Assembly: GCA_945288535.1 (NCBI GenBank)
Contig: CALYQQ010000006.1
Coordinates: forward strand, 62,001 to 126,000
From: an uncultured Enterobacterales bacterium
GTDB lineage: Bacteria > Pseudomonadota > Gammaproteobacteria > Enterobacterales > CALYQQ01
DNA: 64,000 nt
Reading direction: 5' to 3'
The notes beneath the pieces were generated by a model. It saw nothing but the letters and a program-made list of their open reading frames with translations. It did no database searches and was not told the origin of the DNA. The first letter of the stretch is position 1. Every line of letters starts with the position of its first letter. Both the position numbers and the translations under genes were made by a program. Shown in pieces: positions 18,929 to 28,649 of this stretch.

Positions 18929-19831
18929 GTATAAAATATCAATATGAACTGTGATGATATCATTTAATTATTATAAATAAACTTACAAGATATCTAGCAT
19001 ATAAACTAATAGAGAATTAACAAATAAAGTTTTATAAAATGATGAAAACATGTTTTTTACAAACAATATAGGAAATAATTATTCCTGTGGATAAAAAAAG
19101 AATTAAGCTAATCAATAGTGAATAACGTATTTATTAATATATTATCATCTTTTACATAATTAAATAAAATTGTTTAGAATCATCAAGATAGAATCATGAT
19201 GATAAAAGTAAAATTATATAATTATAAAAAATAAAGATTATTAAACTGTGGATAACTCTGTTTATAATGAAATCAATATTAGTCAAAAAAATAAATTTTA
19301 ATTATGCTATTGATATAGCCAGAAGAATCAAACCATGTAAATAATGGGATGTATTATAAGATGGCTTTCTCTTGATTAACTGAATTAATTGAGGATTTCA
19401 TTCATATAGATTATTTAAAATTTCAAGCTAATGTTTATTGGTTAAGCTATTATAACCACATAACACTAGATAATATTTCATTTAATAATAAGCCACTTTA
19501 TTTATACTGAGCTTGTTGATTAGTATAATCCAAATATACGTACACAAAATTATGTGATAAGTATTATAATCACATCAAGTAACCTTATATAGGTTAAAAC
19601 GTTTATAACTAATAGTAATATTTATATTTTATCTACGAACTTTATAATAAAACATCTTTAGCCACTTACTGATATATTTTCTATTTAGCTAAGCTAAATT
19701 TAGAAGCACTACAATAATGTTAGTGCCTTTATTTAATGAGTTTAGGATAATTGGCTAAATAATATCGCGTCTATTTTAATACCAATAATATTAATGATTA
19801 ATAAACATAACCTAAAAAAATATAGTGTTTA
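18929..19831. other. Gene-free AT-rich stretch downstream of queG
   Basis: There are 903 bases with no credible reading frame, tRNA or terminator. The only recognisable signals are two consensus DnaA boxes at 19086-19094 and 19247-19255, described separately. In E. coli the glyVXY tRNA genes lie in this direction from queG, but no tRNA-like sequence is present here. Confidence 0.5.
19086..19255. promoter_or_regulatory. Pair of consensus DnaA boxes at the datA-equivalent position
   Basis: TGTGGATAA occurs at 19086-19094 and again at 19247-19255, both in the same orientation (TTATCCACA on the minus strand) and 161 bases apart. The place, just downstream of queG, is where I recall E. coli datA lying; datA is a DnaA-binding locus with IHF that promotes hydrolysis of DnaA-bound ATP. 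E. coli datA has five boxes. I find only two exact ones here and no clear IHF site, so function is an inference from position. Confidence 0.45.
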
Positions 19832-20749
19832 CTAATTATAAATCGATGCTCTATTTTCGGGACGCGTTTTAAATCGGCGGTGAAGCCACATGTACAAATC
19901 GGGGGCTTTCATTATCTCTTTTTCAATAATACGATTCATTTTTTCAGCAGACTCAAGTGCTGTATCACAAGAAAAATCATTAACACACTTAGAAACAGAA
20001 ACAGTATAACCGCTACCATCAACATTCCGTATAGGAGCAAAAGCGACAACAGTCGGACGGGCAGTTTTAATTAATAAATGTGTACCAATTGTTGTTGCCG
20101 CTTGATCCATTGCAAAAAAAGAAGCAAACACGCTATTTTTTATCCCATAATCATGATCTGGCGCATACCAGAGTATTTCATTTTCCTTTAAAGCTTTAAT
20201 CATTTTCCGGGTATCATAACGATTAATGAATGCTTTATTCGATTTTAGACGTCCTTTTAACTGAATCCAGTCTAATAAGCGATTATTATGCGCTCGATAA
20301 ACGCCAATTCCTTCATGAAACTGACCAAGGATCCGGCCGCCTAATTCCAATGTTAGAAAATGAATACCTACAAGCAATACTCCTTTGTTTGCTTGTACCG
20401 CGTCATCAAGATGTTCTAACCCTTCAACTTTACTCCATTTATTAATACGTTTATCCGACCAAAACCATGCCATTCCGGTTTCAATAAGTCCCATACCTAC
20501 TGATTCAAAATTATTGATGACACGTTGTCTGATTTCTTCGTCAGATAAATGAGGAAAACAAACGTTTAAGTTTCGTTCAGCGATCATAGCTCGCCTCTTC
20601 AAAAAATATATTGATAAGCGACCTATAAACTTACCAAGGGGAAATAAAATCGGATAAGGTAATTGAACTAATAAAAATAAAAAACTAACGCCAAACCACG
20701 TTAACCAGTAGCGGGGATGAAGAAATTCCCATGAAAATTTTGGGGTCAT
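19832..20749 (-). CDS. lpxL: LpxL-family Kdo2-lipid IVA acyltransferase
   Basis: This enzyme adds a secondary acyl chain, usually laurate, to Kdo2-lipid IVA during lipid A assembly on the inner face of the cytoplasmic membrane. The 305-residue protein begins with the conserved FLHPRYWLTWFGVSF segment and an N-terminal membrane helix, and has the catalytic HFLTLE (H-x4-E), ESVGMGLIETGMAWFW, WYAPDHDYG and YMWLHRRFKTRPE. The length matches E. coli LpxL (306). The cold-induced paralogue LpxP is an alternative, because the two are too similar to separate by eye. It stands alone between two gene-free stretches. Confidence 0.92.
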   Translation of the reverse strand: MTPKFSWEFLHPRYWLTWFGVSFLFLLVQLPYPILFPLGKFIGRLSIYFLKRRAMIAERNLNVCFPHLSDEEIRQRVINNFESVGMGLIETGMAWFWSDKRINKWSKVEGLEHLDDAVQANKGVLLVGIHFLTLELGGRILGQFHEGIGVYRAHNNRLLDWIQLKGRLKSNKAFINRYDTRKMIKALKENEILWYAPDHDYGIKNSVFASFFAMDQAATTIGTHLLIKTARPTVVAFAPIRNVDGSGYTVSVSKCVNDFSCDTALESAEKMNRIIEKEIMKAPDLYMWLHRRFKTRPENRASIYN

Positions 20750-22090
20750 AAAGATACTGAACCTTATATATTACTGAGGATTTTATGCCTGTGCTATTTT
20801 ATGCACATCAAGCTAATCATTTTCATTATTTAATCTATTTATTTTTAATAAAAATTATATTTATTCCATATTGCCATTACTAATATTCATATAAATCCCA
20901 TAAGAATAAACTACTATTAAACTTCAAGTATAAAGATAATTAGAATACATATACTTGATATAAGTTCCATTATTATCTGTTTTAAATAAAAAAATAACAA
21001 TGCCTAACTGGGGATAAGCAATAAATTAAATGAAAAATGATGTAATTAATATTAAATAGCAAGATATAATTTGCTTGTTATTTAATCGTTAATGTAAAAT
21101 TTAAATTTAATATGTGACTACTTTCCTTGTTTAAGGCAGGATGATTTATCCATTATCAATAAAAATAGTGCAGAAAATAATAGTCTTTATTCAACATTAG
21201 TACAATAATATTAATAAAATAACTTATTTTATTAATATTATTGTGTCTATTGATTATAAAAATAATCAACAATAACTATTGTTTCATTTACAATCAATTG
21301 TAATTATCAATTGATTTCTGTACTATTTTATTTAATTAACAATAAAAGATTGTAATACGAAAAATAATTAACTTATTCATGTAAGTCATTTTTTACTAAA
21401 GTAATAACATATATTCGTGCCAACGATATTCTCTTATAGGCATTGGTTTTTCATTTTTAAAATAAAGAACGAGTGCCGGTTTTATTCCATTCCAATTTTC
21501 AACAATTTCGTAACGCACTAACTGCCCGTCTTTAATAAGTCTTTTTGCTTTTGCATGGTAATTAAAATAAACGATAACTCACCCCATCAGTAAAAACGTT
21601 ATTCATAAATAAAAAGAATTATGCTAGCTAATAATCTATTTAGTTATATATACTATGATTAGTTAATTTTTTACAAAAAAATATCACTATTTTGTATATT
21701 AAAATGACTAATTATGACATTCTCTAAACAATTATCACATAGGATGTATCTATCAATAAACAATCATCAATTGATTTATACTATATTTTATTTTTAATAT
21801 TGAATAAAACATAATAAAAGCTTTTATATATTCATTCATGGCAAATAACCTTTTATCTATCTGGGCTAACCTTTGTCGTAGCAATTTATAATAAAATTGT
21901 CTGAAATAAGAAATAAACAAAGTAATAAATAGAGAAATAAATGAATAATTAAACGGGTTATCGTAAACAATCAATAATGAAAGTTATATAATGCTTACAA
22001 ATAACTGTTTTATAGGCACGCCAAAATCATATGAAGTTAGAAGCTTATACTATAACCATTTCTCTTTTCATTTATGGCATACTACATTAT
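20750..22090. other. Gene-poor AT-rich stretch with a broken small gene
   Basis: These 1341 bases have no intact gene I can support. They contain the frameshifted small coding remnant at 21396-21606. A 73-codon minus-strand frame at 21753-21974, rich in Phe, Tyr and Ile, is probably chance in AT-rich DNA. No hairpin with a T-run was found. Confidence 0.5.
21396..21606 (-). pseudogene. Small coding remnant with a probable frameshift, family not recognised
   Basis: On the minus strand an open frame of 60 codons (21578-21396) reads as ordinary protein, for example DGQLVRYEIVENWNGIKPAL and KPMPIREYRWHEY, ending at TAG. It has no start codon and is preceded in frame by TGA at 21579-21581. An ATG at 21606 begins a short stretch (MNNVFTDGV) in a different frame; loss of one base near 21577 would join the two into a protein of about 69 residues. 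Composition is much less AT-biased in its amino acids than random frames here. I cannot name the family. Confidence 0.45.
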
Positions 22091-23125
22091 TTAAATTAAC
22101 TCCAATTCTTTTAATGATAATTTCAAAAAGGCATAAAATATAGGTGCAAAGATGAGACCAACAACACCAAATAATGTTTCAAAAAATAACATTGCAATAA
22201 GTAATTCACAAATTCCTGCATGAATTTTACTACCAACAATTTTAGCATTTAAAATATACTCAAATTTATGAATCAAAATTAAATATAAAAGAACAATAAG
22301 TGCAACCTTAAAAGAAACGGTAAAAGCAACAAAAAACATCAAAATATTGACAATAATATTACCAATAATAGGAATTAATCCAAATATAAAAGTTGCTATC
22401 ACTAAGCTTTTACTAAATGGAAGATAAATAGTAAAAATAGGTAATATAATAAATAAAAATATCGCCGTCATGGTTGCATTGAATAACGCTATCATAACTT
22501 GGGAAATTGCAACGTACTGGAATACTAAAACAAGCCTGTTTAGACAAATTTTTAAGGTTTGCGTTAATGGCGTATATTCAATGATGTTTTGCTCTTTAAG
22601 ATTACGGCGATTTTCTTGAAAACCGAATATTAACCCTATAATCATACCAATAATTAAGATAATTAATGTATGGAATATTCGTTTAATTATTGACTGTAAA
22701 TAAAGAACATGCTCCTTGAGATATAGAATGATTGTATATTTTATCTCATTAATATCATCTGGTAAGTATTCTTTAATATTATCAGGTAATGTTGATGATA
22801 TGCTATCAATTATTGATTGAATATTATACATCGCCTGATTGGGATTCTTGGCCATTCCTACAAACCAACCAAATAAATAAGAAAAACCACCAATAAAGAT
22901 AATACTAATTACAATTGATAGGAGTAGAACTGATATTAATTTAGATTTATTACTAAATCTATTCATTTTACTAGATAAAAAGATATCCAATTTAAGTGTT
23001 AATGTATATGTTAATAAACCCGCTATCAATGCGGACATCAAGTGTATTTGCAATAATATGATAAAAAACAGTGAAAAAACTATCACGCAATATAACTCTA
23101 ATTTTTGATTATTATTTAATAGCAT
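22091..23125 (-). CDS. AI-2E/PerM-family membrane protein
   Basis: The 344-residue polytopic protein belongs to the AI-2E transporter (PerM/TqsA/YdiK) family: paired N-terminal helices, a further helix ending near residue 90, an amphipathic periplasmic segment (about 95-140), and five C-terminal helices with FGLIPIIGNIIVNILMFFVA and EYILNAKIVGSKIHAG, which correspond to the conserved pore-side motifs. Members include exporters of small molecules and Na+/H+ antiporters; the substrate cannot be told from sequence. It is isolated, with over a kilobase of gene-free DNA on both sides, and its codon use is very AT-biased. Confidence 0.8.
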   Translation of the reverse strand: MLLNNNQKLELYCVIVFSLFFIILLQIHLMSALIAGLLTYTLTLKLDIFLSSKMNRFSNKSKLISVLLLSIVISIIFIGGFSYLFGWFVGMAKNPNQAMYNIQSIIDSISSTLPDNIKEYLPDDINEIKYTIILYLKEHVLYLQSIIKRIFHTLIILIIGMIIGLIFGFQENRRNLKEQNIIEYTPLTQTLKICLNRLVLVFQYVAISQVMIALFNATMTAIFLFIILPIFTIYLPFSKSLVIATFIFGLIPIIGNIIVNILMFFVAFTVSFKVALIVLLYLILIHKFEYILNAKIVGSKIHAGICELLIAMLFFETLFGVVGLIFAPIFYAFLKLSLKELELI

Positions 23126-24361
23126 TTGATGATTCCTATCATATTTTTCTTTTAATCAATATCCACTCTTGCTAATAAAACTAAGCATAGCTCTTTAATT
23201 AATATATTAAAAGAGCATTTTCGGAAAATATTATCTTCATTAATGTAAATTATAATAGATATTAGCAAGTTAGTTTATTATAAGAATAAAAGTGTAAATT
23301 TAATTTAACAATGTGACTTTTTGCTTATCCTTATTTATCTTTGACAACTTCTATATGAAAAATGAATACAGAAATTACTTAGTTTATATTTATTAATACA
23401 CCTATTCATTGATTAACTAATTATAATATAATTTATTACATAATCGATACAGCTTATTTTATTACGATTATGGATTACTATATTATTAATATAGTTACCT
23501 AATTTAGTACAGTCATTAATAAAAACATAAAATATTTTTATTTAATTTTTAATGATTTTATCAAAATAGTTATTTACTATTTTTAATAAATTTATTTCCA
23601 ATTCATCAAAAATAAAAATAATATTTTATAAATAATTAAAATAAATAAATTTACCGATAGCAGTAAAATTTTTAACATTATTGGTATTTTATTTTGAATA
23701 ATTAAAATTTTATTTATTATTTATTTTATAAAATTTATTTTAAAAAATTTTAATAAATAAAAAGCAGTAAAAAGATTTTATAGCAGTAATGCATTATTAA
23801 TAATGTTTACATATTTTAGAAAATGTTAAAGTGTAATGAAATAGCATAGAATTGCTTAATTGTATAAAACACTTCAAAATAAACAAGTTATCTAGTTTTT
23901 GGGGTTGCTATGTATTATATGATTATTATTTAAATAAACTGTGTTTAAAAAATTAATTTTAATTACACTAATTATTTAACTAATGTAATAAATTACTATG
24001 AATTTATAGTTAACTTCATTTGAAAGTTATAAATATATTATTTAGTTAACAAATAAATTTTAAAATAACTTATGATTATTTATATTAATGCAAAAAATAT
24101 ATTTAGATTAAAACAGTCGATTTTATTATTATCTATTTATTTATAATAAGGTATAGAATAATATTGATTTTTTTATCACTAGCATTATTGATTGCTTTAT
24201 TAATAACATTATTTTATTTAACTTTTTGTGCTATAACTAAATTGTGAAAAAAATAAAAACAATATTTTAATTGTCTACGCCAAAATTAAGCTATATATTA
24301 TCATGTTAAATCCTCGTTTTTTATTTAGCTAGTTTAATATTCAATTGTAAGTACTATCTCT
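23126..24361. other. Extremely AT-rich gene-free stretch upstream of the HlyD/ABC-2 operon
   Basis: About 1.2 kb composed overwhelmingly of A and T, with many short self-complementary A/T runs (densest near 23520-23780). No reading frame, tRNA or terminator can be supported. It separates a minus-strand and a plus-strand gene, so promoters for both must lie here. DNA of this type is a typical target for H-NS-like silencers, but that is inference. Confidence 0.5.
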
Positions 24362-25342
24362 ATGCGAAAAAAACCATTTTTACCCATGTTAATAACTATC
24401 GCTATTATCGCGATCATCGTTATCTGTTACTACACTAGTCAACCTAAAACAATTTTTCTCCAAGGAGAAATTGAATCCAATCGTGTAGATGTTGCTGCTA
24501 GAGTTCAAGGAAGAGTAACGCAATTTAACGTTGATGTTGGCGATAACGTTAAGCAGGGAGATACTCTGCTTATTCTATCAAGTCCAGCATTACAGGCTCA
24601 ACTTAATGCAGCAAAAGCCCAGCTTAATGTTTCCTTGGCGAGCCGGGATAATACCTATAGTACACGACCTGAAACAATTGAAGTGCAAAAGGCTCAACTT
24701 GAAAAAGCGGAGTCTGATTTAGTTTTGGCTAAATCAAGTTATGACCGTGTAAATAGTTTGGCAAAAAACGGTACTGTTTCTAAACAAAACTATGATGAAT
24801 CATTTAATCAATATCAAGCTGCGATTAAAGCCCGTGATGCCGCTAAAGCGAATTTAGAATTAGCGCAAAATGGCAGTAGTCTCGAGCAAAAAAAATTAGC
24901 AGATGCACAAGTTGAACAGGCTATTGCTTCATTATCTCAAGTAAAAACGGATGTTGATGAATTGACTTTAGTTTCACCTATTAGTGGTCAAATTACTACA
25001 CGAATTGCTGAAGTAGGCCAACTTTATAGTCCTGGAACGCCTCTTTATTCTATTATTGATTTAAATGATATTTGGTTTACTTTTAATGTTCGTGAAGATT
25101 TACTTGGTAGCCTTAAAGTCGGCGATAAATTTGATGTCGAAATTCCTGCTCTAAATAATAAAAAAGTGACAGTTAAAGTAACGGTATTAAATGCATTAGG
25201 GCAATATGCTAATTGGCAAGCAACTAAAGCAACGGGGGATTTTGATTTAAAAACATTTGAAATGCGAGTCAAACCCATAAACAAAATAGAGGGCTTACGT
25301 CCAGGAATGAGCGTTACCACTAAGTGGAAATCCCATAACTGA
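24362..25342 (+). CDS. HlyD-family membrane-fusion (adaptor) protein
   Basis: This periplasmic adaptor links an inner-membrane exporter to an outer-membrane channel such as TolC. The 326-residue protein has one N-terminal membrane helix (residues 8-26), the biotinyl-lipoyl-like halves (VAARVQGRVTQFNVDVGDNV and LVSPISGQITTRIAEVGQLY), a coiled-coil hairpin between them (about residues 75-195), and a beta-barrel part ending with LRPGMSVTTKW. It resembles E. coli YhiI and YbhG. It is followed by two ABC-2 permeases. No good ribosome-binding site precedes the ATG. Confidence 0.9.
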   Translation: MRKKPFLPMLITIAIIAIIVICYYTSQPKTIFLQGEIESNRVDVAARVQGRVTQFNVDVGDNVKQGDTLLILSSPALQAQLNAAKAQLNVSLASRDNTYSTRPETIEVQKAQLEKAESDLVLAKSSYDRVNSLAKNGTVSKQNYDESFNQYQAAIKARDAAKANLELAQNGSSLEQKKLADAQVEQAIASLSQVKTDVDELTLVSPISGQITTRIAEVGQLYSPGTPLYSIIDLNDIWFTFNVREDLLGSLKVGDKFDVEIPALNNKKVTVKVTVLNALGQYANWQATKATGDFDLKTFEMRVKPINKIEGLRPGMSVTTKWKSHN

Positions 25343-25378
25343 TTTTATTGGGATTTTTACGAATAGGAAATATTATTG

Positions 25379-26542
25379 ATGTTTCACTCATTACTTTCTG
25401 TTATTAAATGGGAATTGAAACAAGTTGCACAACGTCGTTCGTTGTGCATATTGGTTTTCGTCTACCCAGCTTTAATAATCTTATCATTCTTATCGATGTA
25501 TAATGCTGGTATAGTCACTCGACTACCCATCGCTGTTATTGACCAAGATGTTTCAACAACATCTCGTTCACTTATCCAACAAGTAGCAGCGTCACCACAG
25601 TTATTAGTTGCTCAACGATATCAAGATTTGACGCATGCGAAGCAAGCATTACTTCATGGGGAAATCTATGCTGTATTGTTTATCCAACCGGATTTTGAAA
25701 AAAATATCTTAGCTAATCGTCAACCTGAAGTTATTACATTTTATAATAATCAATACATGACTGCTGGCTCGACTATTTACCGAGCGATGAGTAATGCGCT
25801 AAAAACAGCAAATAGTCAAATTATTTTAAAAACCTTAGTACAAAAAGGCGTGGCAACGCCAGTAGCAAAAAGTCAAATGCAAACAGTACCAACTGCCTTG
25901 CATCCCTTATTTAATCCAACATTAAATTACATATATACTTTAATCAATGGCCTTATTCCAACGATCCTACAAATAATTATGATGGTCACAATGGTAAATA
26001 GTATTACCCGTGATCGTTTCGGGTTAACTGGTTTTGAACAACCGTTTAAACTTGCTAATTGCAGTATAGTAATATTTTTATTAGGCCGCCTTACACCTTA
26101 TTTCATTTACTTTTTACTCTGTTTAGTTTGTTTTGATGCTATTTTAATATCACGATATGATTTACCCATTAATGGTCATTTAGGCTTATTGCTATTAGGA
26201 AGTATGCTATATATTGTTACATCATTACTCTATGGTACATTTTTAGGGCTTGTTAGCCGTACAACTAATCGAGCTTATGGTAGTACAGGGTTACTTTCCT
26301 CGCCTGCCTTTGGCTTTACCGGCCTTATTTTCCCGCGCATTGCTATGAATACGTTCCCTTATATTTGGAGCGCAATATTACCACTTACCTGGTATATTCA
26401 GATACGTCTCGATCAAACGCTAAGAGGAACAAGTGTTTTATCATCGCTAGAACCTTTTTTATATTTATTTATCCAATTTAGTATTATGTTAACGTTTGTG
26501 AGTTTAAACATGCGATCAATAAGCAGGCGGTTATCATCATGA
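25379..26542 (+). CDS. ABC-2 type permease, first of a pair
   Basis: A 387-residue membrane protein with the ABC-2 exporter fold of the YhhJ/YbhS/YbhR group: one N-terminal helix (about residues 22-44), a long extracytoplasmic domain (about 45-170; PIAVIDQDVSTTSRSLIQQV), and five helices at the C-terminal end, including the conserved NPTLNYIYTLINGLIPTILQ. I chose the ATG at 25379, with AGGAA about ten bases upstream, over the adjacent TTG. The stop overlaps the next gene by 4 bases. Such permeases need a cytoplasmic ABC ATPase, and none is encoded in the window beside it. Confidence 0.88.
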   Translation: MFHSLLSVIKWELKQVAQRRSLCILVFVYPALIILSFLSMYNAGIVTRLPIAVIDQDVSTTSRSLIQQVAASPQLLVAQRYQDLTHAKQALLHGEIYAVLFIQPDFEKNILANRQPEVITFYNNQYMTAGSTIYRAMSNALKTANSQIILKTLVQKGVATPVAKSQMQTVPTALHPLFNPTLNYIYTLINGLIPTILQIIMMVTMVNSITRDRFGLTGFEQPFKLANCSIVIFLLGRLTPYFIYFLLCLVCFDAILISRYDLPINGHLGLLLLGSMLYIVTSLLYGTFLGLVSRTTNRAYGSTGLLSSPAFGFTGLIFPRIAMNTFPYIWSAILPLTWYIQIRLDQTLRGTSVLSSLEPFLYLFIQFSIMLTFVSLNMRSISRRLSS

Positions 26543-27729
26543 TTAAATCACTACTTCTTATCGCAAAAAATGAGCTACAACGTATTTTTCGTACACCGGC
26601 TATTCTCAGTGTTATGTGTATTGGGTTGGTGATTTATTTTTTCTTTTATCCTCAACCTTATTTAAATGAATCGGCTCGTAATATACCTATTGCTGTTATT
26701 GATAAAGATCATACTCATTCAAGTCGTGAGTTAATACGCCAGCTTGATGCTAATCAATTTATTAAAATTTCATATCATATAGATGATATGGAAACCGCTA
26801 AACAATTAATTGATAAGCGTAAAGTATATGGTATCGTGCTTATTCCAAACCGTTTTGAACAACAAATTTTGGCAGGTAAAAGTAGTGCTATTTCATATTA
26901 TGGCGATGCTAGCTATATCTTGCTCTATAGTAATACCGCAACTGCCATCAATACGATAGCTAGTACGTTTGGTGCTAAAATATCGGTAATGCGCAAAATT
27001 GCTCAAGGTGTAGATCCTGTAATAGCTAATGGAAATACAACGCCATTTTCTTCCCAATTGATTAGCTTATTCAACCCACAATCAGGCTATGCAACTTATA
27101 TTATTCCTGCTGCCTTTATTTTGATCCTACATCAAACGCTTTTTATTGGGTGTATACTATGCTGTCATTTAGGACGCCAATCATCATTGGAACTCGCATT
27201 TATTCACCAGAAAAAAGATGCATTAAAATCCGCATTAATGATGATTATAGGTAAATTAATGGCTTATTTGCCTCTTTATTTAGTCTATTTTACTATTTAT
27301 ACTGTTGTTGCGAGTTATTGGTATAATTTACCGCGAATTGGTAGCTTTATTGACTCATTGTTATTTGCTATACCATTTATTCTCTCTGTTTCTCTTTTTG
27401 CTCGTACTTGTTCACGATTTATGAAAACCGTTGATGACATCTTTTGTATATGGTTACCTGTCAGTATGCTCATCTTCTTTTCTACAGGGTTATCATGGCC
27501 AAAAGAATTAATACCCGATATATTCCATTATATTGGTAATTTAATTCCTGCTATCCCCGCAATAATAGGATCTATTAAAATTAATCAGATGGGTGCCACA
27601 TTTAGTGAATTTAGTCTTCAATATTGGCATTTATGGATATTAACTATATGCTATTTTATTATCGCATTAATAAGTGAATATTATTATCATAAGCAAGTGA
27701 TAACGGCGTCATCAACTGAAAATAGGTAA
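26539..27729 (+). CDS. ABC-2 type permease, second of a pair
   Basis: A 396-residue relative of the preceding permease with the same plan: an N-terminal helix (about residues 20-36), an extracytoplasmic domain starting NIPIAVIDKDHTHSSRELIRQL, the conserved FNPQSGYATYIIPAAFILIL, and several C-terminal helices with FFSTGLSWPKE. It probably pairs with the first permease as a heterodimer served by the HlyD adaptor and an outer-membrane factor such as TolC (59741). It starts inside the upstream stop codon (ATGA). The ATPase must come from elsewhere. Confidence 0.88.
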   Translation: MIKSLLLIAKNELQRIFRTPAILSVMCIGLVIYFFFYPQPYLNESARNIPIAVIDKDHTHSSRELIRQLDANQFIKISYHIDDMETAKQLIDKRKVYGIVLIPNRFEQQILAGKSSAISYYGDASYILLYSNTATAINTIASTFGAKISVMRKIAQGVDPVIANGNTTPFSSQLISLFNPQSGYATYIIPAAFILILHQTLFIGCILCCHLGRQSSLELAFIHQKKDALKSALMMIIGKLMAYLPLYLVYFTIYTVVASYWYNLPRIGSFIDSLLFAIPFILSVSLFARTCSRFMKTVDDIFCIWLPVSMLIFFSTGLSWPKELIPDIFHYIGNLIPAIPAIIGSIKINQMGATFSEFSLQYWHLWILTICYFIIALISEYYYHKQVITASSTENR

Positions 27730-28218
27730 TACATTCTATGATCATACAGTTATTTTATAACAATTTATTTAAATTAAAATAACTGTATGACGCTAAGCTA
27801 TATAGTTAGTGTATTTTCTAATATAATAGTTTCTTATTATTTATAATATATTAAACATCTAAACCAAACTATTATTAATAAATTATTATTTTTTTAATTA
27901 TTGACTAAAATGATCAATATTAACGGAGTTAATTTTATTTTAAAAAATTTATTAATTTATCTGATTACACGCATTTATCAATGATTAGGCCTTTTGCAAT
28001 AGCATTAGCTTCCTTAATAAAGGAAACTATATCCTATTTTGCTCATTTATATTAATAAATTAATCATAATTATCTTATTTCATAATAAAATAATGTAAGA
28101 GATTATCATAATTGACGGTGAAGACAGGAGCCGATATGGTCAGTGATACTGCTTTATCGCTAGGTAAAAAATCGGCAGTTTGTTTGCTTATTAGCAAGTT
28201 TTATTGGAAATATTTAAT
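27730..28218. other. Gene-free stretch between the ABC-2 operon and ppdC
   Basis: These 489 bases separate two convergent transcripts. Apart from the 16-bp inverted repeat at its left end I see nothing that looks functional. In E. coli recC lies directly downstream of ppdC; there is no recC sequence here. Confidence 0.5.
27742..27790 (+). terminator. Long perfect inverted repeat after the ABC-2 operon
   Basis: TCATACAGTTATTTTA at 27742-27757 pairs perfectly over 16 bases with 27775-27790 around a 17-base loop, starting 12 bases after the stop codon. The position suits a transcription terminator or an mRNA-stabilising hairpin, but no T-run follows, so the terminator reading is tentative. Confidence 0.5.
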
Positions 28219-28590
28219 TTATTGATTATTGGCAATACCACAATACCACCGCTGTAATGTGGCTTGGATGCCTCTTGTTGTTGTAATACGAACTTCTACA
28301 AAATTACATTGTTTTAATGTTGCTATTATTTGTGTTGTTATCTGCCAGCCAAGTGGCCGTATAGAAGAAGACGCAGGATAAATATCCAACAATTGTTGGG
28401 CTAATCGCCAAGCTTGCTGCTCTTCATTATGATAACTAAAACGCCTTAGTTGTGCCTGCTGATAGTTCATTATGCCATGAAGCATAATTGTAAATAACAA
28501 TAATGCAATGAGCGTATCTATAAGCATAAAGCCTGTTTGATAATGGCTTCTACGCAATATAGACCATACAACCTTTGGTGGACAAAACAT
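28219..28590 (-). CDS. ppdC: PpdC-like minor pseudopilin
   Basis: A prepilin-peptidase-dependent protein of the type IV pilus / type II secretion minor pilin group. The 123-residue protein has an 18-residue leader followed by G/FMLIDTLIALLLF; position +5 after the processing site is Asp in place of the usual Glu. The C-terminus (RWYC, with an earlier cysteine in KQCNFVEV) resembles that of E. coli PpdC. It is the last gene of the ppdA-ppdB-ygdB-ppdC order. Function in E. coli is poorly known; such proteins initiate pilus assembly. Confidence 0.82.
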   Translation of the reverse strand: MFCPPKVVWSILRRSHYQTGFMLIDTLIALLLFTIMLHGIMNYQQAQLRRFSYHNEEQQAWRLAQQLLDIYPASSSIRPLGWQITTQIIATLKQCNFVEVRITTTRGIQATLQRWYCGIANNQ

Positions 28591-28649
28591 ATCTTATAAT
28601 CTCTCATTAAATGATAATATATTTTGATAGAAAATATTTAGTCTACGGT

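Noticed and set aside
18929..19831. Chromosomal or plasmid replication origin, because of the DnaA boxes
   Set aside because: No mnmG/mioC, dnaA or replication-initiator gene is nearby, only two exact boxes occur, and no GATC cluster or 13-mer array is visible. The datA reading fits better.
21753..21974. 73-codon minus-strand frame rich in Phe, Tyr and Ile
   Set aside because: No family resemblance, weak start context, isolated in decayed DNA; composition expected from AT-rich non-coding sequence.
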